The translations under genes and the position numbers were made by a program. Shown in pieces: positions 34,999 through 43,100 of a DNA stretch of 64,000 nucleotides. Location of the stretch: assembly GCF_018141665.1 (NCBI RefSeq), contig NZ_CP067976.1:620001-684000 (forward strand), given 5' to 3'. The notes under the pieces are model-generated. The model was given only the letters and a program-made list of their open reading frames with translations, had not been told where the DNA came from and made no database searches. The stretch's first letter is position 1, and each line of letters starts with the position of its first letter. Source of the stretch: Wolbachia endosymbiont of Spodoptera picta. GTDB taxonomy: Bacteria; Pseudomonadota; Alphaproteobacteria; Rickettsiales; Anaplasmataceae.

Positions 34999-35324
34999 AT
35001 ATTGTTTATATCAATAACATTATTAACCCAATTAGTAAAAGATTTATTCGCTTTTCCTATGGGTATTATCAAAACGGCTGGTTGACCATAAGAATGCATT
35101 GCCTCGATTTTTTCTACAATCTTATCAGCCTGATCATTCCTACTTTTCATAATTGCCACTACTTCACAATTACTATTAATTTTACCTTCCCATAAATACA
35201 GAGAATTTACTTCAGGAAATATATTTACACACACAATTAACTTCTCGTTTAACAATTCTTCAGAAATAGCCTGAGCCTCTTTCAAGTTTGAAAAAGTTAT
35301 ATAGACTAAAACTAAATTGCTCAT
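34989..35324 (-). CDS. cutA: Divalent-cation tolerance protein CutA
   Basis: The 111 residues show CutA1-family features: ITFSNLKEAQAISEELLNEKLIVCVNIFP, SLYLWEGKI and EVVAIMKSR, then HSYGQPAVLIIPI. CutA forms PII-like trimers; a role in copper tolerance is reported, but its biochemical function is unsettled. The last 10 nt of the gene, including the stop codon, overlap the 5' end of tRNA-Gln on the same strand. Confidence 0.92.
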   Translation of the reverse strand: MSNLVLVYITFSNLKEAQAISEELLNEKLIVCVNIFPEVNSLYLWEGKINSNCEVVAIMKSRNDQADKIVEKIEAMHSYGQPAVLIIPIGKANKSFTNWVNNVIDINNIGV

Positions 35325-35439
35325 TAATCGCTACATAAATGCATTTTTACTATACTCTACTTAGATTTATTCATCAAGAGAAAATAGGAGAGACCTCTTC
35401 AGTACTTGACACACAGAAATTGAAGATGTAATTTAGTAG

Positions 35440-35565
35440 CTCTCCCCTTGTCATCCCAGTAGTTCTCCTCTTGTCATCCCAGTGCGTGACACTGGGATCC
35501 AGCCTTTTTTACCAACAAAAACTTAGCATAAACTTTCGTGCTCAAAAAATTTCTGGATTCCAGTG
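35440..35565. repeat. Palindromic repeats left of the insertion sequence
   Basis: GTCATCCCAGTGCGTGACAC/TGGGATCC around 35474-35501 is followed by half a unit (GGATTCCAGTG, to 35565). The IS inserted into that half-unit; its continuation is at 36649. Confidence 0.7.
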
Positions 35566-36648
35566 GGCTTTGTTGCATAGGTCAAATAAAAAGAACTGGC
35601 AGTTACTGACAAAATTCACTATAAGACAAGCATTTAACCTACTAAAGAAAAATATGCCACAAAAAATGAGAGTCAGTAACTGCCATGAATATAACAAATT
35701 TCTCCAAGAGAGGGGAAATATTTTTTATTACGTCAATGATGCCATAGAAAATTGGTACGAAAAAGGTCCAAAAATGGCTGGTGGCAACTATATTTATAGC
35801 GATAAGGTCGTGATTCTGGTTCACATAATAACTTATTTATTTAGAATAGGTCTGAGACAAACAGCGGGATTTATAGCAGGGTACCTTGAGCAAGTAAGGA
35901 AAAACTTGCAAGTTATTAGCTATTCCCAGGCCTCAAGAAGGCTTAAAAAACTTAACATCAAAATTAATGATCGAAGACATGATAAAAATAATACAGAAGA
36001 TATTGAGATTGCCATAGATAGTACTGATCTACAATAATATTCCAGGTCATAGCAAGGCAAATGGTACAGATAGAAAGTATCGCTGCTATGAGCAAACAAG
36101 AAAACTGCATGTAATGCTAGAGATAGGTAGCAAAAAAGTTATAGCAGCAAAATACAGTGGCGGAGTTTATTCTGACCACTATGGAGCATGTGATCTTATT
36201 GCAAGGATTGATGTTAAATATAATATAAGCACACTATATGCAGACAGGGCATATAATCGAAAGAAGTTATACAAACTGTGCGATGAGCTTGACATAAAGA
36301 CAAGGATTCCTCCGCAAAATAATGCAATAGAGCATCCAAAGTTGGATTATATGGATGAGAGAAATTCTACAATCAAGCTCATAAAGTCATATGATGAAGA
36401 TGGTATGAAGAGGTGGAAAAAAGAGATAAATTATGGGAAGAGATCTTATATAGAAAGTTTTTTCTCGCGACTGAAGCAAACATTTGGGTTTAGTTTTAGA
36501 AACAAATCTGAGGTTAATCGTGAGAGAGAACTGCTACTCAAGTGTTATTTGCTTAACAAATTTACTGATATAGGCATGGCTAAATTTGAGATAGCTTCAT
36601 GAATTTATTCCACGTTACCTATTATCCGAAGAGTGATGCAACAAAGCC
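35566..36648 (+). mobile_element. IS5-family insertion sequence, IS903-like ends, decayed
   Basis: The terminal inverted repeats GGCTTTGTTGCAT (35566-35578) and ATGCAACAAAGCC (36636-36648) match perfectly over 13 bp, bounding 1083 bp. The flanking 9-mers ATTCCAGTG and ATTCCAGAA look like a 9-bp target duplication with two changes, the length used by IS903-type elements. The element landed inside a palindromic repeat. The single transposase gene is frameshifted. Confidence 0.85.
35654..36602 (+). pseudogene. IS5-family DDE transposase, frameshifted
   Basis: The first part (ATG 35654 to 36037) ends at AIDSTDLQ, containing the first catalytic Asp. The sequence continues in another frame from about 36024 (YNNIPGHSKANG) to 36602, with ADRAYNRKKL (second Asp) and SYIESFFSRLKQTFG (Glu). 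One frame change near 36020-36030 separates them, so no full transposase is made unless by ribosomal frameshifting. ATG 35654 fits the usual family N-terminus (MPQKMRVSN). Confidence 0.85.
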
Positions 36649-36806
36649 ATTCCAGAATCAAGTGCTGGAGTGGAATGTTATCCAAGTAGCTGACAATGGC
36701 ATGACATCACCATAAAGGAATCAGTGTCAGCTACTTGAATGACATCATTTATTCCTCTAGTCGTCTTTTCTCTTTTTCTTATTTTACTACTCTGCCGAAC
36801 GGATAC
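36649..36806. repeat. Palindromic repeats and MITE-type end right of the IS
   Basis: The remainder of the interrupted palindrome (ATTCCAG...GTGCTGGAG) and a further unit (TGTCAGCTACTTGAATGACA, near 36726-36745) are followed by a MITE-type end, CTTATTTTACTACTCTGCCGAACGGATAC, 36778-36806 (two pieces of one motif). That end overlaps the folA 3' end and supplies its stop codon. Confidence 0.6.
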
Positions 36807-37266
36807 AATTGAATATAGTATAGTCTTCTGTTCTGACGAGAATAGTTTTATTCCATCCATTAAAAAATGCTAAATTGAGGTATGTATCACCCTTATAGGG
36901 CTTGTGAATTTCAGTTATAATAAATTCTGAGATTAGGTTATGCTCTAAAAAAAGGTGTGCTATTTGTGCCCCACCAATCACAAAGACTTGAGAACTACTT
37001 TGAATTGACAGAAATTCTTGCATGGAAGAGACAACAGTACATTTTGGACCTCTATTAAAACACTTGTTACGGGAGAAAACAATAGGTGTACGATTCTTTA
37101 GTATGCTTTGAGGCACGGTTTCAAATGTCTTTCTTCCCATCACAATAATTTGTTTGTCGGTCACTTGACAAAAATGTTTAAACTCACTTGGATAACGCCA
37201 GGGCAAATCATTATTTATTCCAATTACCCCATTAGAGTCAACAGCCATAATTCCAATAATCTTCAT
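36787..37266 (-). CDS. folA: Dihydrofolate reductase
   Basis: FolA reduces dihydrofolate to tetrahydrofolate with NADPH. The N-terminus KIIGIMAVDSNGVIGINNDLPWRYPSEFKHF contains the DLPW motif, though split here by DGs; the active-site acid and IIVMGRKTFE and VFVIGGAQIA nucleotide-binding motifs are present. It is 159 residues and overlaps the folK/P stop by 4 nt (ATGA). Its final residues (CIRSAE) and stop are encoded by a MITE-type repeat end, so the original C-terminus seems replaced. Confidence 0.93.
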   Translation of the reverse strand: MKIIGIMAVDSNGVIGINNDLPWRYPSEFKHFCQVTDKQIIVMGRKTFETVPQSILKNRTPIVFSRNKCFNRGPKCTVVSSMQEFLSIQSSSQVFVIGGAQIAHLFLEHNLISEFIITEIHKPYKGDTYLNLAFFNGWNKTILVRTEDYTIFNCIRSAE

Positions 37267-38517
37267 CCTTTTAAGACAGCTTGGGCTACAAAAAATCTCA
37301 TGTGGTCGCGTACATTATGCACTCTAAGGAAATCAACCTTATTTTGCAGTACAGCAGATGTAGCAATTGTTTCTAAATCTCTATTAGAGGGAGATTCTAT
37401 GGAAAAAGAGGAAATAAATGACTTTCTGGAATGGCCAACTAAAACCTTGCAGCCAAAATTTTGTAAAGTTTCTATACTGCGTAAAATCTGAATATTCTGA
37501 TACATAGATTTGCCAAAACCAATACCAGGGTCAATAATTATTGAATTTTCATCAAAACCCAGGCCTAGTAGTTTGTTAATGCTCTTCTCTGCCCAATTAT
37601 TTATGATATCAATTGGGTCAGTGTCATGTGGAATAAATATTGTCCTTATGTGGTGGTATCGAAAGTGAATGCATAATAACGACACTACACCCACTGCTAG
37701 CAACTTCTTTTAAGGTATTACTACTCAGATCTCCCTTCTGATCATTTACCCAGGCAATATTGTAGTGCTTCAAAACGTTTAAAATAAGGTCTGGCAAAAA
37801 ACTATCAATGCTGACTTCAATATCACCATTTTTCATATAGTCGCTAAGATTATCAAGTACTGGTTTTAGACGTTCATACTCTTCCTCTGGCGTCTTTATT
37901 GAAGCTCCAGGCCTTGTTGATTGAGCTCCAAGATCAACTATGCTTGCACCATCTGATACCAGCTGCAATGCCTGCTTGGTTGCTCGATTCGCATCATAAT
38001 AAAGACCACCATCTGAAAATGAATCAGGGGTAATATTGACGATACCCATAAGCTTTGGTGAAAGCGTAAAACTCTTTGAAAAACAGTCTTGAACATTGAA
38101 AGCAAAGGTTTTGTTAACCATTGCCATCAAGTGGAGCAAAAATGGTCTATTTACTAATTCTGGGTGAGGAATTTTAAGGTCAGGTATATCAAGCGTTAGA
38201 TCATCCCATAACAAAATATCTAAATCAATAACACGAGGTGCCCATTTTTCGTAGACTTGTGGACGACCAATATCACATTCGATTTGTTTTAAGCCTTTTA
38301 GTAGCTCCTCAGGAGAAGAAGAACAACTTCCATAGACAATCATGTTGAGAAATGGCTTGTTCCAATCAGGTGGAGCACCATTTGGTAAAATAGCCTTAGT
38401 TTCTAGAATGATCGAAGACTTTAAGTCTTTTAAATAGCGCTTCTTTATTAACTCAGTAGCTCTTTGTAAATGGGAAAGGCGATTCCCTATATTTGATCCA
38501 ATAGAAATATAGATCAT
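37263..38517 (-). pseudogene. folKP: FolK-FolP fusion (HPPK-DHPS) with a single frameshift
   Basis: The first 150 residues are HPPK (ISIGSNIGNRLSHLQRA; WAPRVIDLDILLWDD; IPHPELVNRPFLLHLM). The rest is dihydropteroate synthase (MGIVNITPDSFSDGG; GAQSTRPGA; DPGIGFGKS; VGHSRKSF). The frame breaks at a T run at 37635-37637 on the minus strand: removing one T gives DNIIPHDTDPIDI and a complete DHPS. Both open parts look otherwise intact, so this may be a recent mutation, a sequencing error or slippage. Fused folK-folP is usual in Rickettsiales. Both ends overlap neighbours by 4 nt (folB, folA). Confidence 0.85.
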
Positions 38518-38900
38518 TCTTGCAATTCATTACAGTAAGTAAAAAAAACGCCCCCATGCACACCAGGAACTGGTGGTGCGATTTTGTGAGTAGTCACCCT
38601 GACAGAAGAAATAATATGCTTCTTTCGCAGCAAAAGGTTATTAATGGCTCTGTATATCTCATGAGTTAAATGCTCGATTAAATTAAATTGCTTGCCCTGA
38701 ACAAGAGATTGAATATTTTGCACTACTTCCAAATAGCAGATAGTATCTTTAAGTTGATCAGTTGTAAGCCCTGAAGGAGGAGATTTAAAAGTGAAATCAA
38801 CGTCAATACTCACCAATTGGGGAGAAGACTTCTCTTCTGCACTACATCCCAAATGAACCCAAAGCCGTAAATCAGATATAAGAAGATTACATGCTACCAC
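38514..38900 (-). CDS. folB: Dihydroneopterin aldolase
   Basis: FolB cleaves dihydroneopterin to the HPPK substrate 6-hydroxymethyl-dihydropterin. The 128 residues include LRLWVHLGCSAEEK, DVDFTF, CYLEVVQNIQSLVQ and the active-site-type FNLIEHLTHEI. It lies 22 nt after the CADD-like gene and overlaps folK/P by 4 nt, placing it second in a four-gene folate operon. Confidence 0.92.
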   Translation of the reverse strand: MVACNLLISDLRLWVHLGCSAEEKSSPQLVSIDVDFTFKSPPSGLTTDQLKDTICYLEVVQNIQSLVQGKQFNLIEHLTHEIYRAINNLLLRKKHIISSVRVTTHKIAPPVPGVHGGVFFTYCNELQE

Positions 38901-38922
38901 TGAATTTAGTATCTACTTATAA

Positions 38923-39582
38923 TTAATGACAAACATCAACATTCATCATGCCATCAAGAAAACCCCATAAGAGTTTTGCTCCTTTTTCAGCGCCTTGCAT
39001 AACTTTCTCTTGTTCTTCTTCGTTTAAATCTGCAATAAGGTTTGCACATTCTTCAGAATGCCACTCATCAGCTTCCACATGAACGGTAAAAAATTTGAGA
39101 GAACGCTCATCATTTATTGAATAGTGTTTTTTCAGACCTTCAATTTTAGATTTAGAAACCTCTGGAGTTTGACGTTCATAAGCGTACAGAGCTCCAAGAC
39201 CTTCTACAAAACCTGATCTTACAATATCAAAGTAACCGTCAACTAATTCTCGTGTCTCCTTAACCTGTGCATCCTCAAGAAGTTGAGATCGTGCTACTCC
39301 CAGTCCTTCAGCAAAACGCTGCCATAATTCTGGGTGATTCTCGTCGCCTTGTTCTTCCTCTATTAAATTACCAAGTAAAACTTGCCGCATTTTCAAATTT
39401 GGACACAAGGAATGTATACCGCTGATATAACGAGGAAAAGCAGCAACATGGTGATAATATTCCTTAGCGTAGGTTTGCAGAGCCTGCAGGCTTAAGCTAC
39501 CTTCATTCCATGACTCGTAAAACGGGTGCTTTAATAAGTGTAAACTATCTAATTGATTATTAAGTGATTGAACAAATGTCAT
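38923..39582 (-). CDS. CADD-family protein, probable para-aminobenzoate synthase
   Basis: The 219-residue all-helical protein belongs to the TENA/PqqC-like superfamily and resembles Chlamydia CADD. In Chlamydia, CADD supplies para-aminobenzoate by a route independent of PabABC. Likely di-metal ligands are seen: Glu/His in NLIEEEQGDENHPELW, Glu in the YAYERQTPE region, and His/Asp/His in HVEADEWHSEEC; the Tyr and Lys of AYAKEYYHH are near the start. Its position at the head of folB-folK/P-folA supports this role. By analogy it may use one of its own residues as substrate; that is inference. Confidence 0.85.
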   Translation of the reverse strand: MTFVQSLNNQLDSLHLLKHPFYESWNEGSLSLQALQTYAKEYYHHVAAFPRYISGIHSLCPNLKMRQVLLGNLIEEEQGDENHPELWQRFAEGLGVARSQLLEDAQVKETRELVDGYFDIVRSGFVEGLGALYAYERQTPEVSKSKIEGLKKHYSINDERSLKFFTVHVEADEWHSEECANLIADLNEEEQEKVMQGAEKGAKLLWGFLDGMMNVDVCH

Positions 39583-39762
39583 AAATAAATAGTAAATTGT
39601 TTTAGGCTACGTTTAGGTTTATCAAATGTCAAGAGGCATTTCTCACTACTACTTTAATTCCAATAAATATAAAGATAGATATGCTATAAGTTAATTTTTT
39701 AGTAAAATTGATTTTTTCTAAAATTTCATGTATTATTAAATCAATATAATGAAAAACGCAAA

Positions 39763-40896
39763 ATGAAAGTAACAGAAGAAAATACAATAAAAATTAGGGA
39801 AGAGTTCGTAGAAGTTCAAAATGGAATGCGAATTCAAAAGATAGTGATGTCAAACTCGAAGAGCAGTGCAGATAGCAGAAAGAAAAAGCATATAGTTTAC
39901 TTTCCAGGGCTTACATATACTTTTGAAAAAGAGCCAAATGAAGACAAAAGTGAATGGAATTGGGCAGCTGAAGCAGGTATGGATGTTCACCTTATTAATT
40001 TTCCTGGTTCTGGAAAAAGCAAAGGCCATTCTTTAAACGGTCGAAATCGAGTAAATGCAGGAATTGGAGTCATTTCAGATCTTCTAAAGCAAGGCATTCA
40101 CCCAGACAATATAGTACTGTATGGAAGCTGTGCTGGAGGACCAATAGCTGCGGAGGTTTATAAAAAGTTTAAAAAAGATGACAATATTCATTTAAGATGC
40201 ATTATCAATAAATCCTTTAGCTCATTCAAAAAACTTGTAGTGAAATTACTACACATATCAAAACCTAAATGGCTATTTCCTCCTATAATAAAATTCATAC
40301 TCAAATGCTTTGGTTGGCACTTTAAGCCACACACAATAGTAAACGACATTACTCCATACACAATTTGTTTTAACTTAGAGAACGATGGCTTTATTAGTAA
40401 GCAGGCAAATATAGGTACTAAAATTGCTGACATAGAAAAAAGTCATAGGAAAAAAAACTACCAAAAAAAAGAAACTTTTGAAGGTTTTGAGCAATATAAA
40501 GAGTTTTTTATGGAGCATGCCAACTTAGCTAAAATAAAAAACCTTGAACCTGAAGTTGGAATAATGAAAAAATGCTGGAATAAGTTTCTATCGTTACTAC
40601 CTATTAAGGCAGATGATATTCACTTTTCTTCGATTACAGAATTGTGCTCATCAAGTGAACACAAATACACTATTCCTGAGCTGATTTCACTCTTTTTAGA
40701 ATTCACAGATAATTATTTTGAAAAGAAGGGCTCTCTCAATCAAGAGAAACAACCAGAGATAAAAACAGAAGCGATATGTGGAAAGAATAGTGAAAAAGAA
40801 ATAGAGGAAAAGAAACAGTATTTTACCAATTTAAAGAATTATTCAATAAGTCAAAGTATATCTAAAAAGCTAACATCTCTGCAAATATTGAAATAA
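39763..40896 (+). CDS. Alpha/beta-hydrolase-like protein with GSCAGG elbow
   Basis: The 377-residue protein has an alpha/beta-hydrolase core at residues about 40-140: IVYFPGLTYTF, DVHLINFPGSGKSKGH, and a nucleophile elbow LYGSCAGGPIAAE with Cys where Ser is usual. This resembles dienelactone-hydrolase-type elbows. A basic, hydrophobic stretch follows (residues 145-190), then a charged helical tail of about 190 residues without a clear C-terminal catalytic His. No signal peptide is seen. It recalls hydrolase-like effectors of intracellular bacteria such as SidB/SdbA; that link is from memory and weak. Confidence 0.7.
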   Translation: MKVTEENTIKIREEFVEVQNGMRIQKIVMSNSKSSADSRKKKHIVYFPGLTYTFEKEPNEDKSEWNWAAEAGMDVHLINFPGSGKSKGHSLNGRNRVNAGIGVISDLLKQGIHPDNIVLYGSCAGGPIAAEVYKKFKKDDNIHLRCIINKSFSSFKKLVVKLLHISKPKWLFPPIIKFILKCFGWHFKPHTIVNDITPYTICFNLENDGFISKQANIGTKIADIEKSHRKKNYQKKETFEGFEQYKEFFMEHANLAKIKNLEPEVGIMKKCWNKFLSLLPIKADDIHFSSITELCSSSEHKYTIPELISLFLEFTDNYFEKKGSLNQEKQPEIKTEAICGKNSEKEIEEKKQYFTNLKNYSISQSISKKLTSLQILK

Positions 40897-40911
40897 GTGT
40901 TTCTTTTGTGA

Positions 40912-41157
40912 TTAAAAAAACATTGCATCTAGAGTATCTGCCATAAGTGATAATTTTGTGCTTTCATCATAGAGATTGTTTTCACTAGCTAATAATTTCT
41001 CACTAATTTGTGGATAAAGTTTAGAAACGTACTTCTCATAGCATTTATCTAGGCATTCTTGGTCTGTCCGTTTTGTTTTGTAGGAATGGCATTTCTGCTT
41101 ACATTGATTATATCTAAATTCAATCCCTTTCTCTTTGTTTGATGCTTGTTGTTCCAT
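40912..41157 (-). CDS. Small twin-CX3C protein resembling mitochondrial small Tim chaperones
   Basis: The 81-residue protein has ATG at 41157 with GAAGAG upstream (the frame also extends to 41193). Cysteines occur only at 19, 23, 35 and 39, giving CX3C-X11-CX3C inside a helix-turn-helix predicted from composition. CLDKCYEKYVSKL resembles the second helix of Tim9/Tim10-type proteins (CLDRC..KY), and the total length also fits. Small Tims escort hydrophobic precursors across the mitochondrial intermembrane space. In a bacterium this could be convergence, transfer from a host or an effector mimic. It converges on the hydrolase-like gene with a 15-nt gap. Confidence 0.7.
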   Translation of the reverse strand: MEQQASNKEKGIEFRYNQCKQKCHSYKTKRTDQECLDKCYEKYVSKLYPQISEKLLASENNLYDESTKLSLMADTLDAMFF

Positions 41158-41290
41158 AATACTCTTCAATTTAAATGATATTAATATTAGCATACAAATA
41201 TGAACATTATGCTAATATCATTACTTTTTAGGTATACACGGCAAATTTATGCCTGGAAACAGTTTTTGGTTATTTCCTAGATTTTCTTTA

Positions 41291-41319
41291 TAAAAACCAA
41301 AGGCGCCAGTTGGTTTTTA
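41291..41319. terminator. Strong hairpin, possible bidirectional terminator
   Basis: TAAAAACCAA and TTGGTTTTTA form a 10-bp perfect stem around a 9-nt loop containing GGCGCC. A- and T-rich arms on both sides allow termination in both directions. I see no gene or RNA element in the rest of 41194-41631. Confidence 0.4.
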
Positions 41320-41631
41320 TTAGCTAAGGTAAAGGTCAAATATCTGGAATTCTGGACATAAAATCCTCCTGTATAAATTAGAAAAAAATGCAGCGCACAT
41401 ATGACAGACGTGTGTATACGCTACGTTTTTTATTGAAAAGTTAATTGAAAGTCTGCAGACAAAGATAAATTTTTGAGCTCTTAAAATATCTCTAATCGCA
41501 ATTATAATTAGATTGAAAATATGCGGAAGTAATTTTTATATAATGGAATTTTCAAACACTAACAACCAAGTACTTTAATAAGGCAAAAAGCTTATCTAAG
41601 AGAGTAGGCCTTGCAATTGTATCAATAGCGG

Positions 41632-41705
41632 TGGGATTGGTAGGACTCGAACCTACGACCAATTCGTTATGAGCGAACTGCTCTAACCGACTGAGCTACA
41701 ATCCC
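41632..41705 (-). tRNA. tRNA with CAT anticodon (Met or Ile-lysidine)
   Basis: The reverse complement has acceptor GGGATTG/CAATCCC with A73, D-arm GCTCAGTCGGTTAGAGC, anticodon loop CTCATAA (CAT) and T-arm GTAGGTTCGAGTCCTAC. CCA is not encoded. With the CAT tRNA at 30500 it is one of two such genes here, and which is elongator Met and which is Ile2 needs model scoring. Confidence 0.92.
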
Positions 41706-41744
41706 TTTTATTAACACTTATAATACACGCAAAAGGAAATTTGT

Positions 41745-42071
41745 CTACTCGCTTATTTCACTATCAACCCAACTGTGTAAATCATTTATTGCGCCAATTT
41801 TGCGTGCAATTTCCTTACCATCTTGAAATATGATTAAAGTAGGTATAGATTGAACTCCATACTTACTTGGCACTTCAGTTTCTCCATCTATGTCAAACTT
41901 ACAGATTTTGATCTTGTCTTTTCTATCCTTGGCTAACTGCTCGATACGTGGCATCAGACTTTTGCATGGTCCACACCATTCTGCCCAAAAATCTACCAGC
42001 ACAAATCCTTTGTGGTTAGCAACTTCAGATTCGAAATTTTGATCATTTACCGCTTTAATATCATCACTCAT
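41745..42071 (-). CDS. trxA: Thioredoxin
   Basis: This 108-residue cytosolic disulfide reductase has the active site WAEWCGPCKSLMP, the conserved Asp (FWAEW neighbourhood), cis-Pro region SIPTLIIF and the C-terminal GAINDLHSWV helix. Length and motifs are canonical. It lies 79 nt downstream of rnd on the same strand. Confidence 0.97.
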   Translation of the reverse strand: MSDDIKAVNDQNFESEVANHKGFVLVDFWAEWCGPCKSLMPRIEQLAKDRKDKIKICKFDIDGETEVPSKYGVQSIPTLIIFQDGKEIARKIGAINDLHSWVDSEISE

Positions 42072-42150
42072 AAAATACCTAAATTTTTATAAATATAGCG
42101 TATCAATTAACAGCTGATCAACTAAATTTTTCTGGATTCAAGTGAAGTGA

Positions 42151-42771
42151 TTACATCTGATGATTAAAGATATCTACACTCCCCCAACCCATTGAATCTA
42201 GCTCAATACGAGTAGGAAGAAATGCAAAGCACTTTTCGGCTAATTCTTTTCTATTTTCACGTTCTAGCATTAAATCTAGCTTTTCCTTTATTCTATGAAG
42301 ATATAAAACATCAGATGCAGCATAACTTTTTTGCTTGTCTGTTAAATTTTCATTTCCCCAATCAGAAGATTGTTGTTGCTTGTTTAGTTTTATATCAAGT
42401 AGTTCTAAGCACAACTCTTTTAAGCTATGACTATCTGTATAAGTGCGAACTAAACGTGAGGCTATTTTCGTGCAATAGCAAGGCAGTGCCCAGGTTTTTA
42501 AATAATAATGTATTATGCTTACATCAAATCGCGCAAAGTGAAATATTTTGGTTATATTTTTATCCTCTAATATTTTTCTCAAATTTGGAGCTGTATAATC
42601 GTTTTTGAATTGAATCAAATGAGCGTTGCCATCACAAAAAGAAAGCTGCACAAGGCATAATCTATCTCTGCTATGCAGTAGCCCCATTGCCTCTGTATCA
42701 ACAGCTATAGATTTTATATCACTTGGTATTGCACTGGCTGGCAGGTCGTCTTTATATACAAATATTCTCAT
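42151..42771 (-). CDS. rnd: Ribonuclease D-type 3'-5' exonuclease
   Basis: This DEDDy exonuclease of about 206 residues has VDTEAMGL (Asp, Glu), IFHFARFDVSII (Asp) and YAASDVLYLHRI (Tyr, Asp). The C-terminal HRDC domains of long RNase D are absent, as in the short Rickettsiales forms. It probably trims tRNA or other RNA 3' ends. ATG at 42771 is preferred over the upstream start at 42807, because MRIFVYKDDLP matches the usual family N-terminus. Confidence 0.88.
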   Translation of the reverse strand: MRIFVYKDDLPASAIPSDIKSIAVDTEAMGLLHSRDRLCLVQLSFCDGNAHLIQFKNDYTAPNLRKILEDKNITKIFHFARFDVSIIHYYLKTWALPCYCTKIASRLVRTYTDSHSLKELCLELLDIKLNKQQQSSDWGNENLTDKQKSYAASDVLYLHRIKEKLDLMLERENRKELAEKCFAFLPTRIELDSMGWGSVDIFNHQM

Positions 42772-42922
42772 AAATTTAATATGTTTTATGACACATATAA
42801 TAATCAAAAATGAGCTTTAAGTATACGAAAAGATCATAGAAAATTGGCTCTCATGATTTTCATGCATGTAGGGTTTACAAATTATGATACGCACCTATAA
42901 TAAGAATAAGCAGAATTTAACT

Positions 42923-42995
42923 GCGGGAGTAGCTCAGTTGGTAGAGCGCAACCTTGCCAAGGTTGAGGTCGAGGGTTCGAACCCCTTCTCCCGCT
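42923..42995 (+). tRNA. tRNA-Gly (GCC)
   Basis: Acceptor GCGGGAG/CTCCCGC with T73, D-arm GCTCAGTTGGTAGAGC, anticodon stem CAACC/GGTTG around loop TTGCCAA (GCC) and T-arm GAGGGTTCGAACCCC are all present. CCA is not encoded. Confidence 0.97.
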
Positions 42996-43100
42996 CTTCG
43001 AGTTTTAATCACATTTAATCATAAAAAAATCAATTGATCTATCTAAGAAATTTAGCTATACTAGAAAAGTTTTTTAGAAATTTATATTTAAGGAGATTAT

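Noticed and set aside
35471..35653. Upstream extension of the transposase frame
   Set aside because: This part is palindromic repeat and IS end sequence; the family N-terminus fits ATG 35654.
41320..41630. Possible structured RNA in a gene-free stretch
   Set aside because: Apart from the hairpin at 41291 I found no conserved core of tmRNA, RNase P RNA or 6S RNA.
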